From: Phytopseudomonas flavescens
GTDB lineage: Bacteria; Pseudomonadota; Gammaproteobacteria; Pseudomonadales; Pseudomonadaceae
Length of the DNA stretch: 64,000 nucleotides
Direction of reading: 5' to 3'
Assembly (NCBI RefSeq): GCF_900100535.1
Contig: NZ_FNDG01000002.1
Coordinates: 248,001-312,000 of the forward strand
Positions 8,453 through 16,288 of the stretch are shown here, piece after piece. Under the pieces are notes generated by a model. That model was not told where the DNA came from, searched no databases, and worked only from the letters and a program-made list of their open reading frames with translations. Both the position numbers and the translations under genes were made by a program. Each line of letters starts with the position of its first letter. Position 1 is the stretch's first letter.

Positions 8453-8487
8453 AAAAAGAAGCCCGGCCTTGCGCCGGGCTTCTGCGT
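8453..8487. terminator. Bidirectional terminator between convergent genes
   Basis: An 11-bp stem, AGAAGCCCGGC (8457-8467) and GCCGGGCTTCT (8473-8483). It has A-runs on its left, which are T-runs for the minus-strand regulator gene, and TTTT on its right. Confidence 0.8.
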
Positions 8488-8489
8488 TT

Positions 8490-9122
8490 TCAGTCCAGCC
8501 GTTCCGGGTACTTGACCACCAGATAGCACAGCGCTTCGCTGTCTGCCGGGTTGCGGTAGCGGTGTGGCTGATCGGCGTAGAAGAGAATTGCGTCGCCAGT
8601 CGACAGCAGATAGCGTTCCTCATTGACGCAGACCTCCAGTACGCCTTGGGCCACCACCAGGTTTTCCTGGGTTCCCGGGGCGTGCCCATCCGCTCGCTCC
8701 TCGGCCAGCGGGGCCAGGCGCAACTCGTAGAATTCCGATTGCCGGGCGATATCGAAGGGAAACAGCGCGCGGCTGACGAACTCGCCGCTGGCACTCACCA
8801 AGCGCCGGCTGGTGCGTGCCGGCAACAGCGCGACGCCCTCGAATGCCCGGCTTTCCAGAAAGGCGGCCACCGATACCTTGAGGCCCCTGGCGATCTTGCA
8901 CAGCACCTTGATCGACGGCGTGCTGCGGCCGGACTCGATCTGCGCCAGCATGGCACGGCTCACTCCACATTGGCGGGCGAGGGCATCCAGAGAAAGATTG
9001 CGTTTGCAGCGCAGGCGCTGAAGATTATGGGCCACCAGCTGGCTGGTCTGGTCGTCGGGTTCGTTGTCGTCGGGCGTACCGACCCCCTCCGGGGCGGCGG
9101 AAAGGGGGTTGAGGGTAGTCAC
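8490..9122 (-). CDS. XRE-family transcriptional regulator with cupin sensor domain
   Basis: A 210-residue regulator. A helix-turn-helix of the HTH_3 type spans about residues 30-85 (the SLDALARQCGVSRAMLAQIE and GRSTPSIKVLCKIARGL segments), and a small cupin domain follows from about 125 to 205, ending with AILFYADQPHRYRNP. Proteins of this build repress or activate metabolic genes in response to a small ligand. GTG 9122 was preferred because it follows a short gene (stop at 9128-9130) after 5 bp. An in-frame ATG at 9209 would add 29 residues with no family counterpart. The target is unknown; sbp is the divergent neighbour. Confidence 0.78.
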   Translation of the reverse strand: MTTLNPLSAAPEGVGTPDDNEPDDQTSQLVAHNLQRLRCKRNLSLDALARQCGVSRAMLAQIESGRSTPSIKVLCKIARGLKVSVAAFLESRAFEGVALLPARTSRRLVSASGEFVSRALFPFDIARQSEFYELRLAPLAEERADGHAPGTQENLVVAQGVLEVCVNEERYLLSTGDAILFYADQPHRYRNPADSEALCYLVVKYPERLD

Positions 9123-9127
9123 CGCCC

Positions 9128-9286
9128 TCAGCTCCGGCAGGCCAGATCCCTGTGCATCATCGGCATCTGAGCGTTCGGATGGTTGAAACGACTGGCGTAC
9201 ATGGCCCACATCGCTTCGGCCATGAGCCGCGCCTGACGGCGTTTACGGTAGCTGGCGAAGTCGATCACGGTGGCTGTGTGGGTCAT
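9128..9286 (-). CDS. Small basic protein (52 residues), unknown
   Basis: An ATG at 9286 opens a 52-codon frame starting MTHTATVIDFASYRKRRQAR and ending before the GTG of the cupin regulator, 5 bp away. The sequence has a basic helix-like start and a Met-rich middle (the AEAMWAMYASRF segment). The gap to the regulator suggests an operon of two genes. No ribosome site is obvious. I recognise no function; reality rests on the composition and the tight junction. Confidence 0.5.
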   Translation of the reverse strand: MTHTATVIDFASYRKRRQARLMAEAMWAMYASRFNHPNAQMPMMHRDLACRS

Positions 9287-9304
9287 GGGGGAAGCTCTTG
9301 CTCT

Positions 9305-9323
9305 GAGTCGTAAGTCACGACTC
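9305..9323. promoter_or_regulatory. Perfect dyad, possible operator
   Basis: GAGTCGT-N5-ACGACTC, a perfect 7-bp inverted repeat 19 bp upstream of the small gene's start codon on the minus strand and next to an AT-rich stretch at 9333-9390. Its position fits an operator for autoregulation by the cupin regulator, but nothing in the sequence proves that. Confidence 0.4.
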
Positions 9324-9457
9324 TACCCACACTTTTTTAGATCTATAAATAATCAATTTTCATGTGGTAATTCTTTTGGGGAATTTATAAGGGTTGGTTG
9401 AAGCCGGCGCAGCACAAAAGGAAGGGCAGCCGGTTTGCTACTGCACAAGAGAATATG

Positions 9458-9489
9458 CTTATGCTGAATAGATACTTTTAAGGCATAAG
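9458..9489 (+). promoter_or_regulatory. Inverted repeat upstream of sbp (possible CysB site)
   Basis: CTTATGC (9458-9464) and GCATAAG (9483-9489) are exact complements separated by 18 bp in an AT-rich stretch, 58 bp before the sbp start. CysB, the LysR-type activator of sulfate-uptake genes, binds AT-rich sites of this general sort upstream of its promoters. Assignment is by position. Confidence 0.4.
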
Positions 9490-9546
9490 GCCATCCAGCA
9501 GACTGGCGCCGTCATCCGCGCCCAACCCGTAAGGAAACTCCGCATC

Positions 9547-10560
9547 ATGTTGAAGAAACTCCTGCTGGCGACTGCCGTCACCACCTCGTTGTTCGGTAGC
9601 GCCGCTGCGCTGGCTGCGGACAAGCCGATTCTCAATGCGTCCTACGACGTCGCCCGTGAACTGTTCGCCGAGATCAATCCCAAGTTCCAGGCCCACTGGA
9701 AGGCCGAGACTGGCAAGGATCTGAAGATCGACCAGTCGTTCGCCGGCACTTCGCGCCAGGCTCAGGACATCATCCAGGGCAAGAAGGTCGACACCGTGAC
9801 CTTCAACCAGGTCACCGACGTGGACATCCTGGCCAAGCGCGGTCTGCTGCGCAAGGACTGGGCCGAGCAGTTCCCCAACCACAGCTCGCCGTACTACAGC
9901 ACCACCGCATTTCTGGTGCGCAAGGGCAACCCGAAGCACATCAAGAACTGGGACGACCTGGCCCGTTCCGACGTGAAGCTGGTATTCCCCAACCCGAAAA
10001 CCTCCGGTAACGCCCGCTACAGCTACCTGGGTGCCTGGCTGTACGCCAACGAGGCGTTCAAGGGCGATGAAGCGAAGACCAAGGCATTCGTCGGCAAGAT
10101 CCTCCACAACGTCGAGAACTTCCCCACCGGCGGTCGTGGTGCCACCGTGGCCTTCGCCCAGAACGGGCAGGGCGACGTGCTGCTTAGCTTCGAATCGGAA
10201 GTGGTGAATATCGCCAAGGGCGAAGAGTTCAACTCCGCGGAGTTCGAGGTGATCGTGCCGCCGGTAAGCGTGCTGGCCGAATTCCCGGTCGCCGTGGTGG
10301 ACAAGGTGGTCGACGAGAAGGGCACCCGCGAGGTCGCCAAGGCCTACCTGGACTTCCAGTACAGCAAGGATATCCAGAAACTGCTGACCACCTACCACTA
10401 CCGCGTACAGGACAAGGAGGTGGCTGCCGAGACAGCAGGTCAATTCCAGGATCTGCGCCTGATCGACCCGACCGACGTGCTCGGCAGTTGGGACGAGATC
10501 ACCGCCAAGCACTTCGACGGCAATGCGATCCTCGATCAGTTGCTGGCCGAGGGCCGGTAA
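9547..10560 (+). CDS. sbp: Sulfate-binding periplasmic protein
   Basis: A 337-residue periplasmic protein that binds sulfate or thiosulfate for the CysTWA importer. The signal peptide covers residues 1-23 (cleavage after ALA). The mature start (KPILNASYDVARELFAEINPKF), the QSFAGTSRQAQDIIQG segment and the NPKTSGNARYSYLGAW motif near 155-170 are family hallmarks. An AAGGAA ribosome site precedes the ATG. cysT and cysW follow, the usual order; cysA does not follow. Confidence 0.93.
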   Translation: MLKKLLLATAVTTSLFGSAAALAADKPILNASYDVARELFAEINPKFQAHWKAETGKDLKIDQSFAGTSRQAQDIIQGKKVDTVTFNQVTDVDILAKRGLLRKDWAEQFPNHSSPYYSTTAFLVRKGNPKHIKNWDDLARSDVKLVFPNPKTSGNARYSYLGAWLYANEAFKGDEAKTKAFVGKILHNVENFPTGGRGATVAFAQNGQGDVLLSFESEVVNIAKGEEFNSAEFEVIVPPVSVLAEFPVAVVDKVVDEKGTREVAKAYLDFQYSKDIQKLLTTYHYRVQDKEVAAETAGQFQDLRLIDPTDVLGSWDEITAKHFDGNAILDQLLAEGR

Positions 10561-10783
10561 TCGACGTGCAACGCCTGCTGGGCGCCGGCCGGCGGCCTTG
10601 GAATCTGTTCGCGGTTCATAGATCATGGCGCCCACCCAATCCAATGGGCGTATACGCCACTGTGCGGCATTGCACAGGGAGTTACGGCGAAAGATCATGA
10701 ACAGGTTCTTGGCAATAGCGGCCAATGGCTGCGGCCCGTGAGTGCCGAACCACCCTGACTATCGAACTGCATCAGCCGTATTT

Positions 10784-10813
10784 CACAAACCGCCGATTCT
10801 CCGGCGGTTTGTG
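10784..10813 (+). terminator. Hairpin between sbp and cysT
   Basis: A perfect 12-bp stem CACAAACCGCCG / CGGCGGTTTGTG with a 6-base loop, ending 17 bp before the cysT start. It would stop or attenuate sbp transcripts, which fits binding protein being made in excess of the permeases. It lies at the end of a 270-bp spacer in which no gene was recognised. Confidence 0.6.
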
Positions 10814-10830
10814 CATTGAAGGATTTACGA

Positions 10831-11679
10831 GTGAGCAAGACCCCCGTTTTCTTTCTGCAGAATCCGTTGCTGCCGGGCTTCGGCCTGAGCTTCGGTTTCA
10901 GCGTCTTCTACCTGTCGCTGGTTATCCTGTTCCCGCTGTCCGCCTTGTTGCTCTACGTCAGCGACATGAGCTGGGCGCAGTACTGGCAGGCGATCAGCGA
11001 TCCGCGCGTAGTACAGAGCTACAAGGTCACCCTCAGTGGTGCCTTCTATTCCACCGTCATCGTGTTGTTGATCGGCCTGCTGATCGCCTGGATCATCACC
11101 CGTTACGAGTTTCCCGGCCGGCGCCTGGTGGACGCCCTGGTGGATCTGCCGTTCGCCTTGCCTACGTCGGTCGCCGGGCTGACCCTGGCGACCCTGCTGG
11201 TGCCCGGTGGCTGGCTCGGTCAGTATTTCGCCGCAGCCGGCATCAAGATCGCCTATGCCTACCCCGGCCTGCTGATCGCCATGGTGTTCACCAGCCTGCC
11301 GTTCGTGGTGCGTACCGTGCAACCCGTGCTGCAGAGCCTGGGGACGGAATACGAGGAGGCGGCCAGTACCCTGGGCGCCAACAAGTGGCAGAGCTTTGCC
11401 TACGTGGTGCTGCCGAGCCTGGCGCCGGCCCTGATCACCGGTGCGTCCCAGGCGTTCGTGCGCAGCCTGGGCGAGTTCGGCGCGGTGATCATGATCGCCG
11501 GCAACATCCCCTTCAAGACCGAAGTCTCGTCGCTGATGATCTTCGTGCGCCTGCAGGAATTCAATTACCCGGCAGCGGCGGCGATCGCGTCGGTCATCCT
11601 CCTGGCTTCGCTGTTCCTGCTCTTCGCTTTGCAGGTGGTGCAGGGACGTCTGTTCAAATGGCAGCGGCAAAGCCGATGA
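10831..11679 (+). CDS. cysT: Sulfate/thiosulfate ABC transporter permease CysT
   Basis: A 282-residue inner-membrane permease with about six hydrophobic segments. GTG 10831 was chosen for the AAGGA ribosome site 7 bp before it; an in-frame TTG at 10816 lies against the hairpin and is less likely. It carries ITRYEFPGRRLVDALVDLPFALPT and the coupling loop EEAASTLGANKWQSF. It ends inside the cysW start (ATGA overlap). Confidence 0.92.
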   Translation: MSKTPVFFLQNPLLPGFGLSFGFSVFYLSLVILFPLSALLLYVSDMSWAQYWQAISDPRVVQSYKVTLSGAFYSTVIVLLIGLLIAWIITRYEFPGRRLVDALVDLPFALPTSVAGLTLATLLVPGGWLGQYFAAAGIKIAYAYPGLLIAMVFTSLPFVVRTVQPVLQSLGTEYEEAASTLGANKWQSFAYVVLPSLAPALITGASQAFVRSLGEFGAVIMIAGNIPFKTEVSSLMIFVRLQEFNYPAAAAIASVILLASLFLLFALQVVQGRLFKWQRQSR

Positions 11680-12506
11680 AAAAGCCTCAGTACTGGCATC
11701 AATGGTTACTCATCATTCTCGGCCTCGGCGCTGTGGCGCTGATGCTGCTGGTTCCCCTTGCGCTGATTTTCACCAGGGCGCTCAGTGGCGGTTGGAGCGT
11801 GCTGGTCGACAACCTCTCCCAGGACTACATGCAGCACGCCATCGGCCTGACCCTGCTGGTCGCCGCGCTTACCGTGCCGCTGAACCTGTGCTTCGGCATC
11901 CTGCTGGCCTGGTGCGTGACCCATTACGACTTCCGTGGCCGCAAGCTGCTGACCACCCTGGTGGACATTCCCTATGCCGTGTCGCCGGTGGTCGCAGGTC
12001 TCTGCTACCTGGTGGTCTACGGACTGGAAGGTGCCCTGGGCCAATGGTTCTACGATAACGACATGCAGTTGATGTTCGCCTGGCCCGGTATCGTCATGGT
12101 CACGGTGTTCGTCACCGCGCCTTACGTGGCGCGCATCCTGATTCCGGTCATGCAGTCCCAGGGCAATGACGAGGAAACCTCGGCGCTGTGTCTGGGTGCC
12201 AATGGCTGGCAGATCTTCCGCCATATCACGCTGCCCAACATCAAATGGGCGCTGCTCTACGGCGTGGTGGTCACCAATGCGCGGGCAGTGGGCGAGTTCG
12301 GTGCGGTGTCGGTGGTCTCCGGCACCATCCTCAACCAGACCCTGACCTTGCCGCTGCTGGTGGATCAGCTGAACAACGACTACAAGCCGGTGGCGGCCTT
12401 CACCGCAGCGGCCCTGCTGGCCTGCATGGCGTTGTTCACACTGTTGCTCAAGACCTACATGGAGTGGCGTCAGCGGCTCAACCTGCAGCGCGCCGCCGAC
12501 AGCTGA
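11676..12506 (+). CDS. cysW: Sulfate/thiosulfate ABC transporter permease CysW
   Basis: A 276-residue inner-membrane partner of CysT. It has the CysW signatures LLAWCVTHYDFRGRKLL and VDIPYAVSPVVAGLCYL near residues 75-110, and the coupling loop EETSALCLGANGWQIFRHITL. The ATG overlaps the cysT stop. The ATPase gene cysA, which normally follows, is missing: an unrelated gene on the other strand ends 1 bp after the cysW stop. Confidence 0.92.
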   Translation: MKKPQYWHQWLLIILGLGAVALMLLVPLALIFTRALSGGWSVLVDNLSQDYMQHAIGLTLLVAALTVPLNLCFGILLAWCVTHYDFRGRKLLTTLVDIPYAVSPVVAGLCYLVVYGLEGALGQWFYDNDMQLMFAWPGIVMVTVFVTAPYVARILIPVMQSQGNDEETSALCLGANGWQIFRHITLPNIKWALLYGVVVTNARAVGEFGAVSVVSGTILNQTLTLPLLVDQLNNDYKPVAAFTAAALLACMALFTLLLKTYMEWRQRLNLQRAADS

Positions 12507-12507
12507 G

Positions 12508-13683
12508 TCAGCCAGAGACCTGGGTCAGGTGGCGGGCCAGCGCCGCCTTGAACGGCGGCAGGTTCTGCGCCAGGCGCAGGCCGGCATTGCGCAGCAGGCG
12601 CGTGGGCATTCGATCATCGGTATACAGCCGCACCAGCGCACTGGTGGCCTGGTACAACGGCCAGCTGGCGCGCTGCTGAGCACCGGCGTAACCCTGCAAG
12701 ACGCCGGGTTCGCCGATGTCGCGGCCGTGGTGCCGGGCAGCGAGCAGCGCATCCGCCAGCCGCTTCTGGCTCTGCAGGCCGAAGTTGAAACCATGGGCCG
12801 TTACCGGGTGCATGCCCACCGCCGCGTCACCGATCAATGCACTGCGCAGCCCGGCGAAGCGCTGTGCGTAGACGCCGACCAGTGGATAGGTATGGCGTTC
12901 GCCCAGCAGCTCCATACGCCCCAGGCGGTGCTCGAAACGTCGCTCCATGTCGCGTGCGAAGGCGCCGGGCTCCAGCTTCATCACCCCGTTCATGTCTTCC
13001 GGCGACAAGGTCAGCACCGCCGAAGCACGGTTACCGTTGAGGGGCAGCAGGGCGAGGGTCTGCCCGTAGCCGAACCACTCCCAGGCCACCTGCTCATGAC
13101 AGTGCTCATGGGCCATGCGGCAGACCAGCATGGTCTTGCCGAAGTCTTCCATGCGCGCGCCGATTCCCAGGCGCCGCCGCGTGTCCGAAAAACGGCTGTC
13201 GGCCGCCACCAGCAGGCGCCCATCCAGACACTGGCCATCGCTCAGGCGCAGCGCTACGCCTTGCCTGGCGCAGTGCAGGTCGGCGATGCAGCAGCCGCTC
13301 AGCAATCGGACGTCGGGGCAGTCGCTCGCCGCAGCGAACGCTGCGCGGCGGATCGCCTGGTTGGGTAGCAGGCAGCCCAGTCGCTCCTGGCCGACGGCCG
13401 CTGCGGCGATGCGCAACGCGTACGGGGAAGGGCCATTGAGAACCTGGGCATCGCGCAACGGGGCGATTTCATCGGGCGGTATGTGCTGCCAGATGCCAAG
13501 GGCCTGCAGCGTCTGCTGGGAGGCATGGGTGAGGGCGATTTCGCGGCCATCTGCTGCAGGATTCGCCAGGTCGTGGAGCGACTGACGTTCGATCAGTACG
13601 ATGGACAGCCCGTGGCCGGACAGAGAGCGCGCCAGGCAGAGGCCCGCCGGCCCGGCTCCGACAATGACGACATCCGCTTGCAT
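12508..13683 (-). CDS. UbiH/UbiM-type FAD-dependent monooxygenase
   Basis: A 391-residue flavoprotein of the UbiH/COQ6 family, which hydroxylates the ubiquinone ring. The FAD-binding start is DVVIVGAGPAGLCLARSL (residues about 4-21), then DGREIALTHAS (about 48-58), and the second FAD motif ALIGDAAVGMHPVTAHGFNF near 280-300. The last motif resembles UbiM, the demethoxyubiquinol hydroxylase, more than UbiH or UbiF. ATG 13683 has a GGGGA site; an ATG 33 bp upstream does not. It is convergent with cysW, where cysA would be expected. The exact ring position is not deducible. Confidence 0.72.
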   Translation of the reverse strand: MQADVVIVGAGPAGLCLARSLSGHGLSIVLIERQSLHDLANPAADGREIALTHASQQTLQALGIWQHIPPDEIAPLRDAQVLNGPSPYALRIAAAAVGQERLGCLLPNQAIRRAAFAAASDCPDVRLLSGCCIADLHCARQGVALRLSDGQCLDGRLLVAADSRFSDTRRRLGIGARMEDFGKTMLVCRMAHEHCHEQVAWEWFGYGQTLALLPLNGNRASAVLTLSPEDMNGVMKLEPGAFARDMERRFEHRLGRMELLGERHTYPLVGVYAQRFAGLRSALIGDAAVGMHPVTAHGFNFGLQSQKRLADALLAARHHGRDIGEPGVLQGYAGAQQRASWPLYQATSALVRLYTDDRMPTRLLRNAGLRLAQNLPPFKAALARHLTQVSG

Positions 13684-13769
13684 GAAGGCTCCCCGCAGTT
13701 TCTGACAGGTGCCCATTATAGGTCAGCAGCGTCTGCAAGGCATTGCTCGGGATCAGGCAAACGCCGCGC

Positions 13770-14207
13770 TCACCAGAAACCGATGGGGTGGCGTTCGTTG
13801 AGGTAGTCGAGCGGCAGGGCGAAACCCTTGCGGAAGAAATTGGCCAGACGGGTGTCGATGACCTTTTCGTTGACAGATGCGAGTAGCGACTCCTGGCGGT
13901 GGATGTCGCCGCTGTCGGCGTAGTATTCCTCGTGCAGCATGCGTTGCGCGGTGACATTGGCGACCAGGCTGTAACTGCTGACCAAGCCTTGCTCGGGCCG
14001 GCTGACGGCGAGAATCAGGCGCGGTTTGTCGTTCTCCAGCACCAGATCCACCACCACGTCGAGGTCGTGGTGGCGTGCGTAGCTGGCCGCTTCTTCGAAC
14101 AGCGGGCGTGCCTTGTCGCTCAATGCCTGGATGAACGCGCCACGTATGGATACGTCGCTGACGTCATGCAGCTCATGGGTATCTTGCAGCTTGCGCAGAG
14201 TATTCAC
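13770..14207 (-). CDS. Hypothetical protein (145 residues)
   Basis: A soluble protein without signal peptide or membrane segments. The middle (DLDVVVDLVLENDKPRLILAVSRPEQG) reads as alternating beta strands; the C-terminus is NFFRKGFALPLDYLNERHPIGFW. I recognise no family or motif. It is monocistronic, transcribed away from the CinA-like gene and toward the monooxygenase gene, with an 86-bp gap. Codon use is like that of its neighbours, so it is probably a real core gene. Confidence 0.65.
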   Translation of the reverse strand: MNTLRKLQDTHELHDVSDVSIRGAFIQALSDKARPLFEEAASYARHHDLDVVVDLVLENDKPRLILAVSRPEQGLVSSYSLVANVTAQRMLHEEYYADSGDIHRQESLLASVNEKVIDTRLANFFRKGFALPLDYLNERHPIGFW

Positions 14208-14372
14208 TTCATTGCCCCTTTGCCGTCGGCCTGCTGTCTAGCGTGGGAAAGACGGGGAGGGCATAGAGTTCACGCTGCGCGATAAATGGTCGCTGCTAAT
14301 TGTCCGGAACTTGTGTGCCCCCTGTACTGCCATAGACACACGGAAACGATTGGCTCGGAGAATTTCGCCAGC

Positions 14373-14873
14373 ATGCAAAACATCGAGCAGGCGGTGCACT
14401 TCCTGGAAAAGTACAACCTGGTGCTGAGCACTGCCGAGTCGGCCACTGCCGGGCTGCTGGCCGCCACGGTCGCGGCGGTGCCAGGCTGTGACGGCGTGCT
14501 GGAAAGCGCCTTCGTCGCCTATTCCAAGCGCGCCATGCAGGCCAGCCTCGGGGTGAAAGCGGAAACCATCGAGATCTTCGGCATGAACAGCGAAGAGGTC
14601 GCTCGCGAAATGGCCCTCGGCGTCCTGGAGGTCAGCAGTGCCGACATCATCCTGGCGATCACCGGCGCACCGACCGCCGACGACCGGAGCGGCCAGCAGG
14701 TGATCGACGGTGCCATGTGCTTCGCCTGCGCCACGCGCCTGGCCGAGCACCAGGGGGTGACCAGCGAGACCGTCACATTCCCCGGAGACAACAACGAAAG
14801 ACGCGCGGCGGCCGCGCGCCACGCCTTGCTGCAACTGCCTTATTACTACGAACGGCTGCGTCAGACGTCCTGA
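14373..14873 (+). CDS. Diverged CinA C-terminal-domain protein (nicotinamide-nucleotide amidase-like)
   Basis: A 166-residue single-domain relative of CinA/PncC, the amidase that deamidates NMN. Family landmarks are present: TAESATAGLLAATVAAVPG, FVAYSKRAMQASLGV, SEEVAREMALGVL and TVTFPGDNNERR. However, the catalytic ESCTGG block reads ESATAG, and the TGIAGPGGG loop reads TGAPTADD. Catalysis may therefore be altered or lost. ATG 14373 is chosen because similarity starts there; an in-frame ATG at 14286 would add a Cys-rich stretch unlike the family. It lies 49 bp before galU on the same strand. Confidence 0.75.
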   Translation: MQNIEQAVHFLEKYNLVLSTAESATAGLLAATVAAVPGCDGVLESAFVAYSKRAMQASLGVKAETIEIFGMNSEEVAREMALGVLEVSSADIILAITGAPTADDRSGQQVIDGAMCFACATRLAEHQGVTSETVTFPGDNNERRAAAARHALLQLPYYYERLRQTS

Positions 14874-14922
14874 TGCCAGCGCTTCGCCGACTCGTGCACT
14901 ATCGACCACTCAAGGAAAACCC

Positions 14923-15759
14923 ATGATCAAGAAATGCCTGTTCCCAGCTGCCGGTTATGGCACCCGCTTTCTGCCGGCGACCAAGGCCATGCCCAAGGAA
15001 ATGCTGCCCGTGGTCAACACCCCGCTGATCCAGTACGGCGTGGAGGAGGCCCTGAATGCCGGCCTGACCGAGATCGCCATGGTCACCGGGCGTGGCAAGC
15101 GTTCTCTGGAAGACCATTTCGACATCAGCTATGAGCTGGAGCACCAGATCCGCGACACCGAGAAGGAAAAATACCTGGTCGGCATCCGTCGCCTGATCGA
15201 CAACTGCACCTTCTCCTACACCCGTCAGGTGGAAATGAAGGGCCTGGGGCACGCGATCCTCAGCGGCCGTCCGCTGATCGGTGACGAGCCGTTCGCCGTG
15301 GTACTGGCCGATGACCTGTGCCTGAACATCGAAGGCGACGGCGTGCTGACCCAGATGGTCAAACTGTACAACCAGTTCCGCTGCTCGATCGTCGCGGTGC
15401 AGGAAGTGCCGATGGAAGAGATCCACAAGTACGGCGTGATCGCCGGCGAAATGATCCGCGATGACATCTTCCGGGTCAGCCACATGGTCGAGAAGCCGAA
15501 AGCCGAAGACGCGCCTTCGAACCTGGCGATCATCGGTCGCTATATCCTCACGCCGGATATCTTCGACCTGATCAAGGACACCCAGCCTGGCAAGGGCGGT
15601 GAAATCCAGATCACCGATGCGTTGATGAAGCAGGCGCAGGAAGGTTGCGTGCTGGCATACAAATTCAAGGGCCGTCGTTTCGACTGCGGCGGTGCCGAGG
15701 GCTATATCGAAGCGACCAACTTCTGCTTCGAGAACCTCTACCGCGAAGGCCGCGGCTGA
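14923..15759 (+). CDS. galU: UTP-glucose-1-phosphate uridylyltransferase
   Basis: A 278-residue cytoplasmic enzyme making UDP-glucose from UTP and glucose-1-phosphate. The nucleotide-binding start AAGYGTRFLPATKAMPKEML (about residues 7-26), GLGHAIL near 107-113 and the ADD motif near 128-130 are canonical. The length is usual for the family. UDP-glucose feeds envelope polysaccharides and here probably also CrtX, the carotenoid glucosyltransferase of the next cluster. A strong terminator follows. Confidence 0.95.
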   Translation: MIKKCLFPAAGYGTRFLPATKAMPKEMLPVVNTPLIQYGVEEALNAGLTEIAMVTGRGKRSLEDHFDISYELEHQIRDTEKEKYLVGIRRLIDNCTFSYTRQVEMKGLGHAILSGRPLIGDEPFAVVLADDLCLNIEGDGVLTQMVKLYNQFRCSIVAVQEVPMEEIHKYGVIAGEMIRDDIFRVSHMVEKPKAEDAPSNLAIIGRYILTPDIFDLIKDTQPGKGGEIQITDALMKQAQEGCVLAYKFKGRRFDCGGAEGYIEATNFCFENLYREGRG

Positions 15760-15779
15760 TACGCCGAGCGGTATGAAAG

Positions 15780-15804
15780 ACCGGGTGGCAAACCCGGTTT
15801 TTTT
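15780..15804 (+). terminator. Rho-independent terminator of galU
   Basis: A 7-bp stem ACCGGGT / ACCCGGT (15780-15786, 15792-15798) with a GGCAA loop and a run of seven T, 20 bp after the galU stop. Confidence 0.9.
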
Positions 15805-16228
15805 ATGCCTGCAGGGGCTCGGCGTTGACGAATGGCTGAGGGCAAGGCGAAACGGCCTTGTCCAGGGGGGCGTTTCAACGAGAGCCGCGTTGCCGTGAAA
15901 AATCCGGCGGCCCTACCGGCAGGGCCGGGCCCGTTTAGCCGTGATGCGCTTCCCGCCGGCTCATCTAGCCTGCTGGACGGCGCGGCCGTGCGTGAAACGT
16001 CAACAGACCCTGGCCCCGCCAAGTGTTCGAAACTGGTCAGGGTGAAGGGGCAATCGGCTGCACTGCGGAATCTTTATCCTTGAGCTTTCTGTGCCAATTC
16101 GTTGCGGCGCGGTAGGATGGGTGCCATGTTGCCGACATGGCGCGCCGCTGCGCGGCTAGATGGATCGCATGGCGCTGCCGGGTGTCGATAGCAGAGGCCC
16201 CAATCACCGCCGCCTGAAGGATTACCGC
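15805..16228. other. Intergenic boundary between galU and the carotenoid cluster
   Basis: About 420 bp without a convincing gene. It holds several GC-rich small dyads (for example around 15904-15930 and 16138-16158) and presumably the crtZ promoter. An open frame at 15832-16083 has no ribosome site and low-complexity content. It marks the left edge of the carotenoid block. No integrase, att site or tRNA was seen. Confidence 0.4.
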
Positions 16229-16288
16229 GTGCCGCTCAATCGCTCTAAGCCTGGCTGCAGCCGCTCGCAAGGATCAGCCGCACGATGA
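16229..16288 (+). CDS. Possible 19-residue leader peptide overlapping the crtZ start
   Basis: A GTG at 16229, preceded by a GAAGGA ribosome-site-like sequence, opens a 19-codon frame (MPLNRSKPGCSRSQGSAAR) whose TGA overlaps the crtZ ATG as ATGA. This is the arrangement of a translationally coupled leader. It could also be chance, since crtZ has its own AAGGA 10 bp before its ATG. Confidence 0.3.
   Translation: MPLNRSKPGCSRSQGSAAR

Noticed and set aside
10725..12506. A 593-codon frame spanning sbp-cysT spacer, cysT and cysW
   Set aside because: Its first 317 codons read through cysT in the wrong frame; only the part from 11676 is a recognisable protein (CysW).
15832..16083. An 83-codon frame in the galU-crtZ gap
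   Set aside because: No ribosome site, composition unlike a protein, and no recognisable motif. Left as non-coding.
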